Part shown: in pieces, positions 9,326 through 17,876 of the stretch | Layout: every line of letters starts with the position of its first letter | Numbering within the stretch: the stretch's first letter is position 1 | Assembly: GCF_002777975.1 (NCBI RefSeq) | Contig: NZ_NGVS01000008.1 | Coordinates: 21,919 to 85,918, forward strand | From: Shewanella carassii | GTDB lineage: Bacteria > Pseudomonadota > Gammaproteobacteria > Enterobacterales > Shewanellaceae | DNA length: 64,000 bases | Direction: 5' to 3' | Position numbers and translations under genes: made by a program | The notes under the pieces: generated by a model | The model's input: only the letters and a program-made list of their open reading frames with translations | Told to the model about the DNA's origin: nothing | Database searches by the model: none

Positions 9326-10579
9326 TTAGCCTATAGGTAACTGATTGACCCCTGCACTGCAGTTGCCGCCGCGATTTTGGGCGCTGAGCAGGGCTTCTTC
9401 GGCCTGAAATAGTAAGCTGTCCCAACCTTGTTGTTTGCTGGGTTGGATGTTGGCCACGCCGATAGAGACTGTCAGTCGCGGGCTTTGGGCCTTGGCTCGC
9501 AGATTGGCCGCCAACACAAATTGATTGAGGCTCTGGGCGATGCGGATACAGGCTTCCGGATCGCGGTCTGGCAGTAACAGCGCCAACTGAGATTGCTGTA
9601 ATCGCGCCAGAAAGTGCTCTCCGTTAATTTCAAAGTCCAGCAGCCTTTGGGCCAAATGCAGCAGGGGTTCGCCGGTAATAATTTGATCGCTCTGAATGAG
9701 TAATAGGCCTATTCTGCGTTGCTTTGTAGCCCCCTTGTGCCAGGCCTGTTTCAGCAGTTGGTTGAAACTGCGGCGGTTATAGAGTCCTGTGAGTTCGTCT
9801 TGTTGTTGGTCGCTGGTCAAGGCGCTCATCTGGGCTTCGAGTGCCTGCAGCGCATGGTTTATCTTGAGTGTTTCCCGATTCACGGCACTTGGGGAGTGAC
9901 CGCCGAAGTTTTGCTCGGCCAGCTCGCTGAGTTTATGGCTGGTTTGCAGTAGGGGTTTAAGCAGATGGCGACCGAGCACGGCCCAGGCCACGGCTTGGCT
10001 CAAAACTATCAGCGCCAATGACCCGAGCATCAGCCAAAGCAGAGTCTGTGCCAGTGACTCGCTGTTCTTTTGAGCCTGAGCATCCAGATGGGTCAGCCCT
10101 ATGCCGGATAGGCGCAGGGAGAGATGATCTATGATACTTATCATGCCGCTCATGTGCGGGGCTCTCACCGGGTAACCGCTCATCACAGACAGTTGCTGCC
10201 CCAGCGCCAGAGCCTCATCATACTCTTGGGTCGCCAGGGTGAATTGACTTAGGGTGGTTATTATCTGTTGTTGTCTCTGCCTGGCTTCATCGAGAATAGC
10301 TTCCCGCTCATTGGGGGAATAGGTGGGCCAGTTGTTTTTGAGCTTCAATAGTGCCAGATGTTGGACTTGATTGGCCTTAATGGTTTGCAATAGCTTCTTT
10401 TGTTTATCGAATTCTGCTGCATGGACTTGGCCGGTACGCTCCATCACCCAGATGCTGGCACTGCCGGAAAAGACTATCAGCCCAGCCAACAGGAAAAAGC
10501 CAAGTAGTAACCGGCTACGGATCCCCGGTAAGCTTTGGAGTGCGGTTGTTGACGGTTTGGGGGTGGGTTGGCAATCCAT
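9326..10579 (-). CDS. Membrane protein with degenerate GGDEF domain
   Basis: About 417 residues. Two membrane helices (near 30-50 and 170-190) flank a ~120-residue periplasmic helical sensor region and are followed by a HAMP-like linker and a C-terminal GGDEF fold starting DELTGLYNRRSFNQL. The signature GGDEF loop is replaced by QQSQLAL, in FLARLQQSQLALLLPD, and the Asp that binds Mg in the first motif is also lost (LLIQSDQ). It is therefore unlikely to make cyclic di-GMP and may be a receptor or a partner protein. The ATG at 10579 is preferred because GAGGAAG lies 9 nt upstream; ATG 10588 or GTG 10612 would lengthen it, the latter overlapping the upstream gene's stop. It follows the acyltransferase gene closely, probably in one transcript. 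Confidence 0.82.
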   Translation of the reverse strand: MDCQPTPKPSTTALQSLPGIRSRLLLGFFLLAGLIVFSGSASIWVMERTGQVHAAEFDKQKKLLQTIKANQVQHLALLKLKNNWPTYSPNEREAILDEARQRQQQIITTLSQFTLATQEYDEALALGQQLSVMSGYPVRAPHMSGMISIIDHLSLRLSGIGLTHLDAQAQKNSESLAQTLLWLMLGSLALIVLSQAVAWAVLGRHLLKPLLQTSHKLSELAEQNFGGHSPSAVNRETLKINHALQALEAQMSALTSDQQQDELTGLYNRRSFNQLLKQAWHKGATKQRRIGLLLIQSDQIITGEPLLHLAQRLLDFEINGEHFLARLQQSQLALLLPDRDPEACIRIAQSLNQFVLAANLRAKAQSPRLTVSIGVANIQPSKQQGWDSLLFQAEEALLSAQNRGGNCSAGVNQLPIG

Positions 10580-10595
10580 GGCGCTCATCTTCCTC

Positions 10596-11249
10596 TTATT
10601 GATTTTTTTCACTGCCCGTCAGTGGCTTATCGCGTCTATCGCCCACTACTCTAGCAGGGTTTCCCGCCATTATGGCAAACGCGGGTACCGACTTGGTGAC
10701 AATGGCGCCCATGGCAATCACGGCGCAGTCGCCTATGGTCACGCCATCGACGATACCGGCCTGGGCACCAATCCAGACATCTTCGCCAATCACAATCCCC
10801 TTGGATTGGCTGCTCTGACGATAGATGGGCATATCCGGCGCCATACCATGATTGAAGGCGTAGATGGTGACATTGTTGGCGATACGGGTCTTGTCACCTA
10901 TCACTATGCCGCGACTGCCGCCATCCAGCGAGCAGCCGTGGTTGATGCTGACCTCCCGGCCTATCTGTATCGGTCCGTGCAGAAAGCAGTTGGCGGCTAT
11001 CATGCACTCATCGCCCAGGGTTATCGGCCTGCCGGGTTCGGCAAACAGCTCTGCCTCGGGGGCGATAAAGCAGTTTTGCCCTATGCTGATGGTTTCAAGG
11101 GCCTGGAGTCTCGCCTGAATCGCCTGTTGCCAGGGGCGGGCCCACTCGAGATGCTTGGGTTTGAGGCGATACCAGAGCCAGGGCATCCAGGAGAGGCGCC
11201 TCTTGTGTTGCGCCTGATAGTCATCCGCTGAGGGGGTAAAATCAATCAT
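10596..11249 (-). CDS. Hexapeptide-repeat acyltransferase (WbbJ/maltose acetyltransferase-like)
   Basis: 217 residues. The central part is a left-handed beta helix built from hexapeptide repeats (for example IGQNCFIAPEAELFAE, IGREVSINHGCSLDGG, IGEDVWIGAQAGIVDGV, IGDCAVIAMGAIVTKSVP), typical of O-acetyltransferases that use acetyl-CoA. The His in FNHG, after NNVTIYA, fits the catalytic histidine position. Substrate cannot be told; sugars of the envelope are usual for this group. Start choice: the ATG at 11249 overlaps the trmO TGA in an ATGA, which argues for translational coupling. An upstream start at 11276 would run further into trmO. Confidence 0.85.
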   Translation of the reverse strand: MIDFTPSADDYQAQHKRRLSWMPWLWYRLKPKHLEWARPWQQAIQARLQALETISIGQNCFIAPEAELFAEPGRPITLGDECMIAANCFLHGPIQIGREVSINHGCSLDGGSRGIVIGDKTRIANNVTIYAFNHGMAPDMPIYRQSSQSKGIVIGEDVWIGAQAGIVDGVTIGDCAVIAMGAIVTKSVPAFAIMAGNPARVVGDRRDKPLTGSEKNQ

Positions 11250-11980
11250 ACTCCGGCGCCGGACGCTTTGGCACAAAAGGGCTGTATGGTTTCGACTTCA
11301 ATGCCTTGCTCTTGGGCATACCAGAAGATATCCAGATCATACAGCGCCACTTGATAGCGTTTAGGATCCGGTTTACCTTTCTTGTAAGCGGGTCTCGGAT
11401 CCTGGGCCAGCACCGCCTGAATAAGCTTATCCAGCCCGGGATAGCGTTTCTCGAGTCGGCTCAGTTGTTCTACTGCCTGATTGCTAAAGTTGACCTCAAC
11501 CTGCTCTGGGGCTTGCTGCGCTATGCCGCCTATCGCGTCGGGTATCGCATCCGAGAAGGGGATATAGGGCTTGATGTCGATTATTGGGGTGCCATCGAGT
11601 AGATCCATGCCGGAGATCTCCAGGACCACCTTGCCTTTGCCTTGGTGGATCTGATGCAGCTTCACCACGGATTGGCCAATGCCATTGGGCCTGAAGGTGG
11701 AGCGGGTGGCAAACACCCCGAGTTTTTCATTGCCGCCGAGCCGGGGAGGGCGCACCGTGGTTTTCCAGCCCTGAGCCAGATTTTCATGAAAGCAGAACAG
11801 TAACCAGAGGTGGGAATACTGCTCCAGCCCACGTACCGCATCGATATGATTGTAAGGTGCTGTCAGTTCGACAAAACCGCGAACAAAGTCCACCAACCCC
11901 GGCTGACGAGGAATACCAAACTTCTGTTTATATGGTGTCCGGCAATAGGCTACCGCTTCTATCTGAGTCGAAAACCCCAT
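11246..11980 (-). CDS. trmO: tRNA (N6-threonylcarbamoyladenosine37-N6)-methyltransferase TrmO
   Basis: 244 residues from ATG 11980, beginning MGFSTQIEAVAYCRTPYKQK and FGIPRQPGL, the standard TsaA/TrmO N-terminus. TrmO methylates t6A37 in tRNA-Thr with S-adenosylmethionine. Further signatures are FVELTAPYNHIDAVRGLEQY, LWLLFCFHEN, ATRSTFRPNGIGQSVVKL and GMDLLDGTPIIDIKPYIP. A 40-codon upstream extension is open but overlaps rcsF and has no family similarity. The gene starts 11 bp after the rcsF stop, and its stop overlaps the acyltransferase start, so rcsF-trmO-acyltransferase is likely an operon; rcsF-trmO adjacency is common in gammaproteobacteria. Confidence 0.93.
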   Translation of the reverse strand: MGFSTQIEAVAYCRTPYKQKFGIPRQPGLVDFVRGFVELTAPYNHIDAVRGLEQYSHLWLLFCFHENLAQGWKTTVRPPRLGGNEKLGVFATRSTFRPNGIGQSVVKLHQIHQGKGKVVLEISGMDLLDGTPIIDIKPYIPFSDAIPDAIGGIAQQAPEQVEVNFSNQAVEQLSRLEKRYPGLDKLIQAVLAQDPRPAYKKGKPDPKRYQVALYDLDIFWYAQEQGIEVETIQPFCAKASGAGV

Positions 11981-11990
11981 AACGCTCTGC

Positions 11991-12371
11991 TTACTCCTTT
12001 GGGATTGCCAGGCGAATAGCCTGACCGACACACATGGCGCTGGTGTAGCAACCGGCGGCGGCTTCCTGGGTTTCGACACAATTTTTAATGATAAGACCAT
12101 TGGCCTTCATATCGGCGGCCGCCCGGCGCGCCTCAGTGCGGGCATCAGCCATAGTGGCCGGTACACCATCGGGAGCGGACTGACAGGCATTGCCTTCCAC
12201 CAATCCCAGCACTTCATATTGGCCTGTTGGTCGGCTGCCATCGAACAACTGTACTTCCGAGGGTTTGAAGTACTCCTGGATAGCCTGGCTGTCGAGGTTG
12301 GAATTGAAGCTGTATTCCCCGGCGCAGCCGCCAAGCAGCAGTACCAGAGTGGAGAGAAAAATCGGTTTCAT
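11991..12371 (-). CDS. rcsF: Outer-membrane stress-sensor lipoprotein RcsF
   Basis: 126 residues. The signal peptide ends in a lipobox (LLLGG then Cys16), predicting an outer-membrane lipoprotein. The mature part has four cysteines in NACQSAP, IKNCVET, AAGCYT and AMCVG, the pattern that forms two disulfides in RcsF. RcsF senses envelope and peptidoglycan damage and signals through IgaA to the Rcs phosphorelay. The central ARTEARRAAADMKANGLI helix matches the family. It heads a minus-strand unit with trmO. No other rcs gene is visible in the window. Confidence 0.9.
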   Translation of the reverse strand: MKPIFLSTLVLLLGGCAGEYSFNSNLDSQAIQEYFKPSEVQLFDGSRPTGQYEVLGLVEGNACQSAPDGVPATMADARTEARRAAADMKANGLIIKNCVETQEAAAGCYTSAMCVGQAIRLAIPKE

Positions 12372-12432
12372 GGCCCGGCCTTATGGTTATTGGTCCATGC
12401 TCCCGGCCATCCCGGGAGCTGTATGGGAAATT

Positions 12433-13737
12433 CTATCGCTTCAAATACTTTTGATAAAGCTGCCGATGACGATTGTTGAGATCCACCTGTCTGCCGTCGA
12501 TAAACATCAGCTCTATCCGGCTGCTCATGGGGTCGAGAATATCGCCGCTGCTGACGACAAGGTTAGCCTGAAACCCGGGCGCTATCGCCCCCAGGTTGTC
12601 TACGCCCAGTATCTTGGCGGCATCTTGCGTAATCGCCTTGAGCGCCTGCTCTTTGCTGAGCCCCCAAGCCACGGTTTGGCCTGCGGCCAGCGGCAGGTTA
12701 CGGCTGTCCCAATCGGAGCTGAAGCCGAGAGCGAAGGGAATACCTGCGCGCTTGAGCAAGGCCGGTACTCTAAATGCCTGACCTATGGGCTCATCTTCTC
12801 GTAGTGGCAAGTCAAGCGTATGGGTATAGATGACGCTTGCCTCTATTTCATTGAGCGCTGCATCCAGGCGCCAGGCATCATAGCCACCGACCAGGGTTAA
12901 CTTGAATCCATACTGACGGGCCAGAGCAATGGCAGCCTCTATCTGCCGTTGCCTGTCGGCATGGACAAACAGCCGCGCCTCCTGGCGATACAGAGGCAAG
13001 AGCGCTTGCCAGCGGCTATCTTCAAGGGCACCTTCGCTGCTTTGTTGACTCAAGGCATAGCGTTTACCTGCTTCAAAGTGTTTGTGTATCTGTGACAGGG
13101 CGTCCAGATAGGCCATTTGCGCCTGCTTATCTGCCTCGCTGGTACCTTGTTTTTGCGGCGCAGTTGGCCAATAGAGGTGGAACTGTGGTCTAGCTGGAAC
13201 CTGGGCATCTTCTATGGTCCAGGCATCCAGTGAGACCAGTGCCGATTGCCCGGCAATGCCCGAGCCTCTCGGCACTATCTGGGCATGGGTGATACCGTTG
13301 GCCCGCACACTGGGCAACAATTCCGAATCCGGGTTGAAGGCGCTGGCGGCTTCAAGCTGCGGATTGGCACTGCCCACATCACGGCTATCGACTGTTGGCC
13401 TGGCCATGGCTATTTCCACCAATCCCAGGGTGGTATCCAGTGCGATGAGGCCGGGATAAAGGTGTTTGCCGCTGAGATCAAATTCCCGGGCATTTTCAGC
13501 CGTTAATCCTAGGCCTACGGCGCTGATAATGCCTTGCTCGAGCAGCACATCGGTATTTTCGAGTGTGCCTTGGCTGACGGTGTGAACCGTGGCGTTTTTC
13601 AATAATATGGCTTGCTGCTGGCGCTCGGCCGGGATCAGGTTATGGGCCTTTGCCGGGGCGAACATCAATAGCGAACCACCCAGCAGCAGATATACCAGCA
13701 TAGATGCCATGCGTGGCAATAGAGGAAACTTAGTCAC
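12433..13737 (-). CDS. Exported amidohydrolase-like protein, metal site degenerate
   Basis: 434 residues with a signal peptide (MTKFPLLPRMASMLVYLLLGG..., ending near APAKAHN). The fold is that of the imidazolonepropionase-like amidohydrolase superfamily: an N-terminal beta-sandwich segment (LLKNATVHTVSQGTLENTDVLLEQG) and a C-terminal DNLGAIAPGFQANLVVSSGDIL that fits the group. However the first metal motif HxH, expected after YPGLI, is replaced by ALDTTLG. VHAD and an Asp in SSDWDSRNL remain. Catalysis is thus doubtful. The GTG start overlaps the TGA of the 1028-residue amidohydrolase upstream, so the two are translationally coupled and probably form one periplasmic complex. Confidence 0.85.
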   Translation of the reverse strand: MTKFPLLPRMASMLVYLLLGGSLLMFAPAKAHNLIPAERQQQAILLKNATVHTVSQGTLENTDVLLEQGIISAVGLGLTAENAREFDLSGKHLYPGLIALDTTLGLVEIAMARPTVDSRDVGSANPQLEAASAFNPDSELLPSVRANGITHAQIVPRGSGIAGQSALVSLDAWTIEDAQVPARPQFHLYWPTAPQKQGTSEADKQAQMAYLDALSQIHKHFEAGKRYALSQQSSEGALEDSRWQALLPLYRQEARLFVHADRQRQIEAAIALARQYGFKLTLVGGYDAWRLDAALNEIEASVIYTHTLDLPLREDEPIGQAFRVPALLKRAGIPFALGFSSDWDSRNLPLAAGQTVAWGLSKEQALKAITQDAAKILGVDNLGAIAPGFQANLVVSSGDILDPMSSRIELMFIDGRQVDLNNRHRQLYQKYLKR

Positions 13738-16700
13738 AGGCGGCTCTCCTTATTCTGGCCCCAGGCGTTGAATTGGGTATCGCATTGCCACAAGGGCTCT
13801 ATGATTTCTGAAGTCGTTTCGCCTTGAAGCCGCGCCGGGTCACTGCCAAGAATTTTCTGGATCAGCGCCTGGCGCTCGCCGGCAATAGCCTGGGTCATTT
13901 GCTTATCCTCAATGCGGTCGAAGTAGCGTTTGCCGCCAATCCACACTGCCTGGCTCTTGGCATAAACCGATAGAGGGTTGGCATCCCAGAGCACCAAATC
14001 TGCCTGTTTCCCCTCTTCAACCGAACCTGTTATGGCGTCTATTCCGAGCTGTTTTGCGGGGTTGATGGTTACCATCTTCCAGGCATCTTCCTGGGACATG
14101 TCGCAGTATTTCACCGACTTGGCGGCTTCCTGATTCAGGCGCCGCTGCATTTCAAAGTCATCTGAGTTAATTGAGGTGAGCACGCCGGCATTCATCATCA
14201 AACAGGCGTTTTGCGGAATGGCATCATAGACCTCAAATTTATAGGCCCACCAGTCGGCAAAGGTGGAAGCACCGGCGCCATGAGCCGCCAACTCGGGGGC
14301 CAGCTTGTAACCTTCCAGTACATGGGTGAAGGCGGTGACCTTGAAATCGTAAGCCTCGGCGAGGCGCAAGAACATCAGGATTTCAGACTGGACATAGGAG
14401 TGAATATGCACATCGCGCTCGCCGTTCAGCACTTGGGCAATCGCCTGTAAACGATAATCGGGGCGAGGGGAGAGTTGCTTACGTTTCTCCCGTGAGCTTA
14501 GCTCGGCATATTGGGCCTGGGCATCTTTATAGTCTCTGGCGGCATTGAAAGCATCGCTCATCAAGGCCTTCACCCCCATGCGGCTTTGCGGGAATCTGCG
14601 GGTATAGCGCTCACCCCAATTGCTCTGTTTGACGTTTTCCCCTAAAGCAAACTTAATCCCCTGATGGGCTTGGGTGAACTTGAGTCCCTCGGCCGACTCT
14701 CCCCAGCGCAGTTGAATGACCTGCGACTGGCCACCTATGGGGTTGGCGCTGCCATGCAGTAGATTGGCGGTGGTGACGCCACCGGCCAAGGAGCGATAGA
14801 TAGCAATATCATCCGGGTTAAGCACATCGGCTATTTGCACTTCTGAGGTGATGGCATCGGACATCTCATTGAGGCCGCCGTTGACGGCAATGTGGGAATG
14901 CTCATCTATGATCCCGGCAGTCAGGTGCATGCCTGCTCCCTCTATGACCTGATAACCACTCGGGGTGCTGAGATTGGTACCAACCTTTTCAATCTTACCA
15001 TTGGCCATAAGCAGGTCGCTGTTGCCAATAATGCCGGCCTCGCTTGAGGTCCAAAGGGTGACATTGCGGATATGCAGTTTTTCCTTACCTGGCAGCTCAC
15101 TGCGGCCATAGGCTTGCAGTGGACTCGTCAAACGGCTGAGATACTCGGGTTCAGTCTTGGAAGAGGTTGGTGGGGAATTGGCATTGCCTCCCGTCTCTGT
15201 ATTCGCCGATAAGGGCGCTGGCGGCAATCTTGAGCCGGCCAGTTGAGTGATGGCGCCATCGGCACGCAAGAGTCTGCCCTGCAGCCCTTCATCATCTTGC
15301 CAAAGAGTTACTCGACTAATGCCATCGATGCCCGCACTTTGCAAATTGACGCTGAAACTCAGACGGTTGCTGTTGGCACTCAAGTGAGCAAGCGCTATCT
15401 GTTGATCGCCACTATTGAAGCTGCCCTTGAGTTTTCGGGGTGTTTGCTGGCTCAATTGCAGCTCAAGATCTAATTCCAGCTCAGCCAAATGCAGGCGATA
15501 ACTGCCTTGCCACTGGTATCCAGGAGCCGTTTGTATTTGTTCTTCACCTTGTAGCCAAACGCTGACTATTTTGCCGTCCTGAAACAGATTACCCTTGGCT
15601 ATCACCAGATCGGCCATATAGCCGGGCGCCAGTTTACCGACCACATTATCTATGCCAGCGGCCGCAGCAGCCTGGGTTGTCAGTGCCGCCAATGCAGTTT
15701 CTTCATCGAGACCGGCTTGCAACGCCATTTTCAGCCTAGGCCAAAAGGCTTTGCCGTCTATGCCGTATTGGGTGAAGGAGAAGGGGATATTGTTGGCTGC
15801 CATCACAGCAGGATTACTCGGTGCCCGCTCCCAGTGTCTCAAGGTTCTGAGTGGCACTTCCCTGGCATTGTCTTCATCACTCATTTCTGGGGCCGCTGGA
15901 AAGTTCAACGGCAATATCAATGCTGGTCGATATTGCTGAAGTTCTTTCACTCTTGCATATTCCTGGCCATTGCCCAGTAAGGTGGGAGGGATATCGGCTT
16001 GACTCAATAGCTTGGCTGCACGCAACTGGTTATTGAGGTTGCGGGTATCAAATATTGCCCCGCTCGCTTTTATATCGTGCAATCGTTCCAGGGCGATATT
16101 AAATTCGGGAAGTAATAAGTCATCGCGACCGACTGCTTTCTTTTTATTCTGGTTATACCAGTGGGCATCGCTGAGCGTCTGCCTTATTAAGGCTATGCTC
16201 CCCATCAGGGAGTTGGGGTAATCCTGCGGAGAACTCCCTTTGTCAAAAGCCATAAAGTGATGACTCCTGGGGCGATATATCAGTTGATTACTATTCTTAT
16301 CAGCCAAAGATAAGGAAACGCCTATACCCCTGAATATTCCGTCAAGATGAGCACTTTGAACGCTGGTAAAGCCATTGCTTATCCAATTTGACGCAGTTTC
16401 TTTATCTGCCGAGACATAGGCGAACCATTCTTTATCGGCGTGAATTGCCCCATTCTTTGCTGCAGCCCCCTTTGACTTAATTTGATAAACAGGGCCCTCA
16501 ATAGTAGTAGGTGTTTGTGAATACTCCAGCCCGTAATCAGTAAAGGGATCGATAAATCCCGGATAAATAGTGTGCCCCTTGAGATCTATCCTATAGGCAT
16601 TTTGTGGAATTTCATTATTGGAAATTACTTGTTTGATATGATTATTTTCAATGAGTAATGTGGCGTTATCCAATTGCTTACCCGGGGAGAGCATGAGTCG

Positions 16701-16820
16701 TGCATGAGTTAAGGCGGTCAATCTCGGGGTATTGTCTGTCAACTGCGTTTCATCTGCATAGGCACTGTTGACGATAAGAACGGCTAAAAGCGGCAGTGCT
16801 GCGGGGAATATGCTTCTCAT
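13734..16820 (-). CDS. Large exported protein with two tandem amidohydrolase domains
   Basis: 1028 residues, signal peptide ending near SAYADE. The first amidohydrolase domain (~25-430) has YPGFIDPFTDYG where HxH should be, so it lacks the metal site; it still ends with the typical GKLAPGYMADLVIAKGNLF. A beta-rich linker of ~130 residues follows. The second domain (~570-1000) is intact: HSH at 641-643 after LTAGIIDE, HIH in ERDVHIHSY, THV in FTHVLEG, and SDDFEM as the likely catalytic Asp region, ending GSVEEGKQADLVLWDANPL. Members of this group hydrolyse peptides or cyclic amides; the substrate here is unknown. The downstream single-domain paralogue overlaps by 4 bp. No promoter is obvious in the AT-rich 298 bp upstream. 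Confidence 0.9.
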   Translation of the reverse strand: MRSIFPAALPLLAVLIVNSAYADETQLTDNTPRLTALTHARLMLSPGKQLDNATLLIENNHIKQVISNNEIPQNAYRIDLKGHTIYPGFIDPFTDYGLEYSQTPTTIEGPVYQIKSKGAAAKNGAIHADKEWFAYVSADKETASNWISNGFTSVQSAHLDGIFRGIGVSLSLADKNSNQLIYRPRSHHFMAFDKGSSPQDYPNSLMGSIALIRQTLSDAHWYNQNKKKAVGRDDLLLPEFNIALERLHDIKASGAIFDTRNLNNQLRAAKLLSQADIPPTLLGNGQEYARVKELQQYRPALILPLNFPAAPEMSDEDNAREVPLRTLRHWERAPSNPAVMAANNIPFSFTQYGIDGKAFWPRLKMALQAGLDEETALAALTTQAAAAAGIDNVVGKLAPGYMADLVIAKGNLFQDGKIVSVWLQGEEQIQTAPGYQWQGSYRLHLAELELDLELQLSQQTPRKLKGSFNSGDQQIALAHLSANSNRLSFSVNLQSAGIDGISRVTLWQDDEGLQGRLLRADGAITQLAGSRLPPAPLSANTETGGNANSPPTSSKTEPEYLSRLTSPLQAYGRSELPGKEKLHIRNVTLWTSSEAGIIGNSDLLMANGKIEKVGTNLSTPSGYQVIEGAGMHLTAGIIDEHSHIAVNGGLNEMSDAITSEVQIADVLNPDDIAIYRSLAGGVTTANLLHGSANPIGGQSQVIQLRWGESAEGLKFTQAHQGIKFALGENVKQSNWGERYTRRFPQSRMGVKALMSDAFNAARDYKDAQAQYAELSSREKRKQLSPRPDYRLQAIAQVLNGERDVHIHSYVQSEILMFLRLAEAYDFKVTAFTHVLEGYKLAPELAAHGAGASTFADWWAYKFEVYDAIPQNACLMMNAGVLTSINSDDFEMQRRLNQEAAKSVKYCDMSQEDAWKMVTINPAKQLGIDAITGSVEEGKQADLVLWDANPLSVYAKSQAVWIGGKRYFDRIEDKQMTQAIAGERQALIQKILGSDPARLQGETTSEIIEPLWQCDTQFNAWGQNKESRL

Positions 16821-17073
16821 TTTTATGTAACTACCCTGTCATTATACTTTTAGTAAAGTAATACTAATCAGTACCTTGATGTAAAATTGTGCTAGTGGTT
16901 AATGAAGGTTAAAAGTCATTTTGACTGCCGTTAAAAGTAACCCGTAGATGTTGCGAAATGTGATTGAGGCAGCGTTTTATACTGATTTAACATGGAAGTT
17001 AACTCAAGGGGGGTGTAAATGCCAAGAGGTAATTGTAAGGCTTTTTAACAGTCGAGTGATGTTTTATAGACAT
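16821..17073. other. AT-rich intergenic region upstream of the amidohydrolases
   Basis: No gene is visible. The stretch is AT-rich and must hold the minus-strand promoter of the amidohydrolase pair; GTTAA-AAGT elements near 16896-16950 repeat (GGTTAAAAGT and CGTTAAAAGT), possibly operator half-sites. It ends at the hns terminator. Confidence 0.4.
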
Positions 17074-17100
17074 AAAAAAGCCCCGACACTGTCGAGGCTT
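17074..17100 (-). terminator. Intrinsic terminator after hns
   Basis: Read on the minus strand, AAGCCTCGAC pairs with GTCGGGGCTT (one T-G pair) around AGT and is followed by TTTTTT. It lies 18 bp beyond the hns stop. Confidence 0.92.
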
Positions 17101-17118
17101 AAGTAAATAGACAACTGG

Positions 17119-17517
17119 TTAGATCAGGAAATCATCCATTGAACGACCTTTGTCTACTTCATTCTTGAATACGGTTGGCATACGGCCTTGGCCGGTCCAA
17201 GTAATGGTTTCACCGTCTACAACGATTTTGTATTTCGGTGGGCGAGGGGCGCGTTTCTTTTTAGGAGCAGATTTGGCAGCAACAACATCACCAAGATCTT
17301 CAACTGATAGGCCAACGGCTTCCATCTGTTTACGGATATCTTCAATTTTAGATAGACGTTCAGCTTGAGCCTTTTCTTCTTCCTTGGCTTCTTCTTCACG
17401 TTCAATAATGATTTTATCCAATTTTGCCGCCAGATCACGCAGATCTGCAACGCTTAACTCTTTTACTGCGGCCTTAAAACGACGACCGTGAGTCAATATA
17501 TCAAGAAAATCGCTCAT
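17119..17517 (-). CDS. hns: H-NS family nucleoid-associated protein
   Basis: 132 residues. The N-terminal ~70 residues form a strongly charged coiled coil (DKIIIEREEEAKEEEKAQAERLSK split over 35-57) for oligomerisation, then a Lys/Pro/Ala-rich linker (SAPKKKRAPRPPKYK) and the C-terminal DNA-binding domain with TWTGQGRMP at 106-114, the minor-groove hook that selects AT-rich DNA. H-NS silences horizontally acquired and AT-rich genes. The gene is monocistronic, with a good terminator, and is divergent from etfBA across 359 bp. It could equally be a paralogue such as StpA; the sequence alone does not decide. Confidence 0.93.
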   Translation of the reverse strand: MSDFLDILTHGRRFKAAVKELSVADLRDLAAKLDKIIIEREEEAKEEEKAQAERLSKIEDIRKQMEAVGLSVEDLGDVVAAKSAPKKKRAPRPPKYKIVVDGETITWTGQGRMPTVFKNEVDKGRSMDDFLI

Positions 17518-17707
17518 AGGTATTTAGGTCCCACGCTAATTTATAAATTGGGTTAGGGTTAATATCGTTATAAATAATAGAAACTATAAGAGTCAGGATC
17601 AAATATTTTTACGTCCATTGACATTAATTTCTTTATTTAACTCGATTCTATGACCATGAAAGTTGCCAAGTGTTCAAAAAACTGGCCTTAAAGTGTGACA
17701 AAATTGA

Positions 17708-17721
17708 CAAACGGTCGTTTA
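17708..17721 (+). promoter_or_regulatory. PsrA-like operator upstream of etfBA
   Basis: CAAAC-GGTC-GTTTA matches the PsrA pattern of (G/C)AAAC, a short spacer and GTTT(G/C) except at the last base; the inner AAACG/CGTTT is a perfect inverted repeat. PsrA is a TetR-family regulator of fatty-acid oxidation genes. The assignment is by motif only. Confidence 0.55.
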
Positions 17722-17729
17722 AGTTGATG

Positions 17730-17746
17730 TTGACGTTAACGTTAAC
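17730..17746 (+). promoter_or_regulatory. LiuR-like inverted repeat upstream of etfBA
   Basis: TTGACGTTAACGTTAAC is palindromic around GTTAAC and close in shape to the TTTAC-N6-GTAAA element found upstream of liuR at 45323. It could be a MerR-type LiuR operator. No sequence search was possible. Confidence 0.45.
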
Positions 17747-17876
17747 AGCACGTAAAGTTGACTCATTCTGTACTGATGTCCTGGAAAAGGGCGAGTAAGC
17801 CAGCGCTGGCTACGCCTTATCTTGTTATCATCGGTACGCAACCCACATTAGATACAAGGTGTAGGAAGGAAACCCT

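Larger units (their letters stand above)
17518..17876. promoter_or_regulatory. Divergent hns / etfBA control region
   Basis: 359 bp without a gene. The hns-proximal half is very AT-rich. The etfBA-proximal half has two palindromic elements listed separately (17708-17721 and 17730-17746), a third GTAAAG half-site at 17752-17757, and AGGAAGGAAA as the etfB ribosome-binding site at about 17863-17872. Confidence 0.6.
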
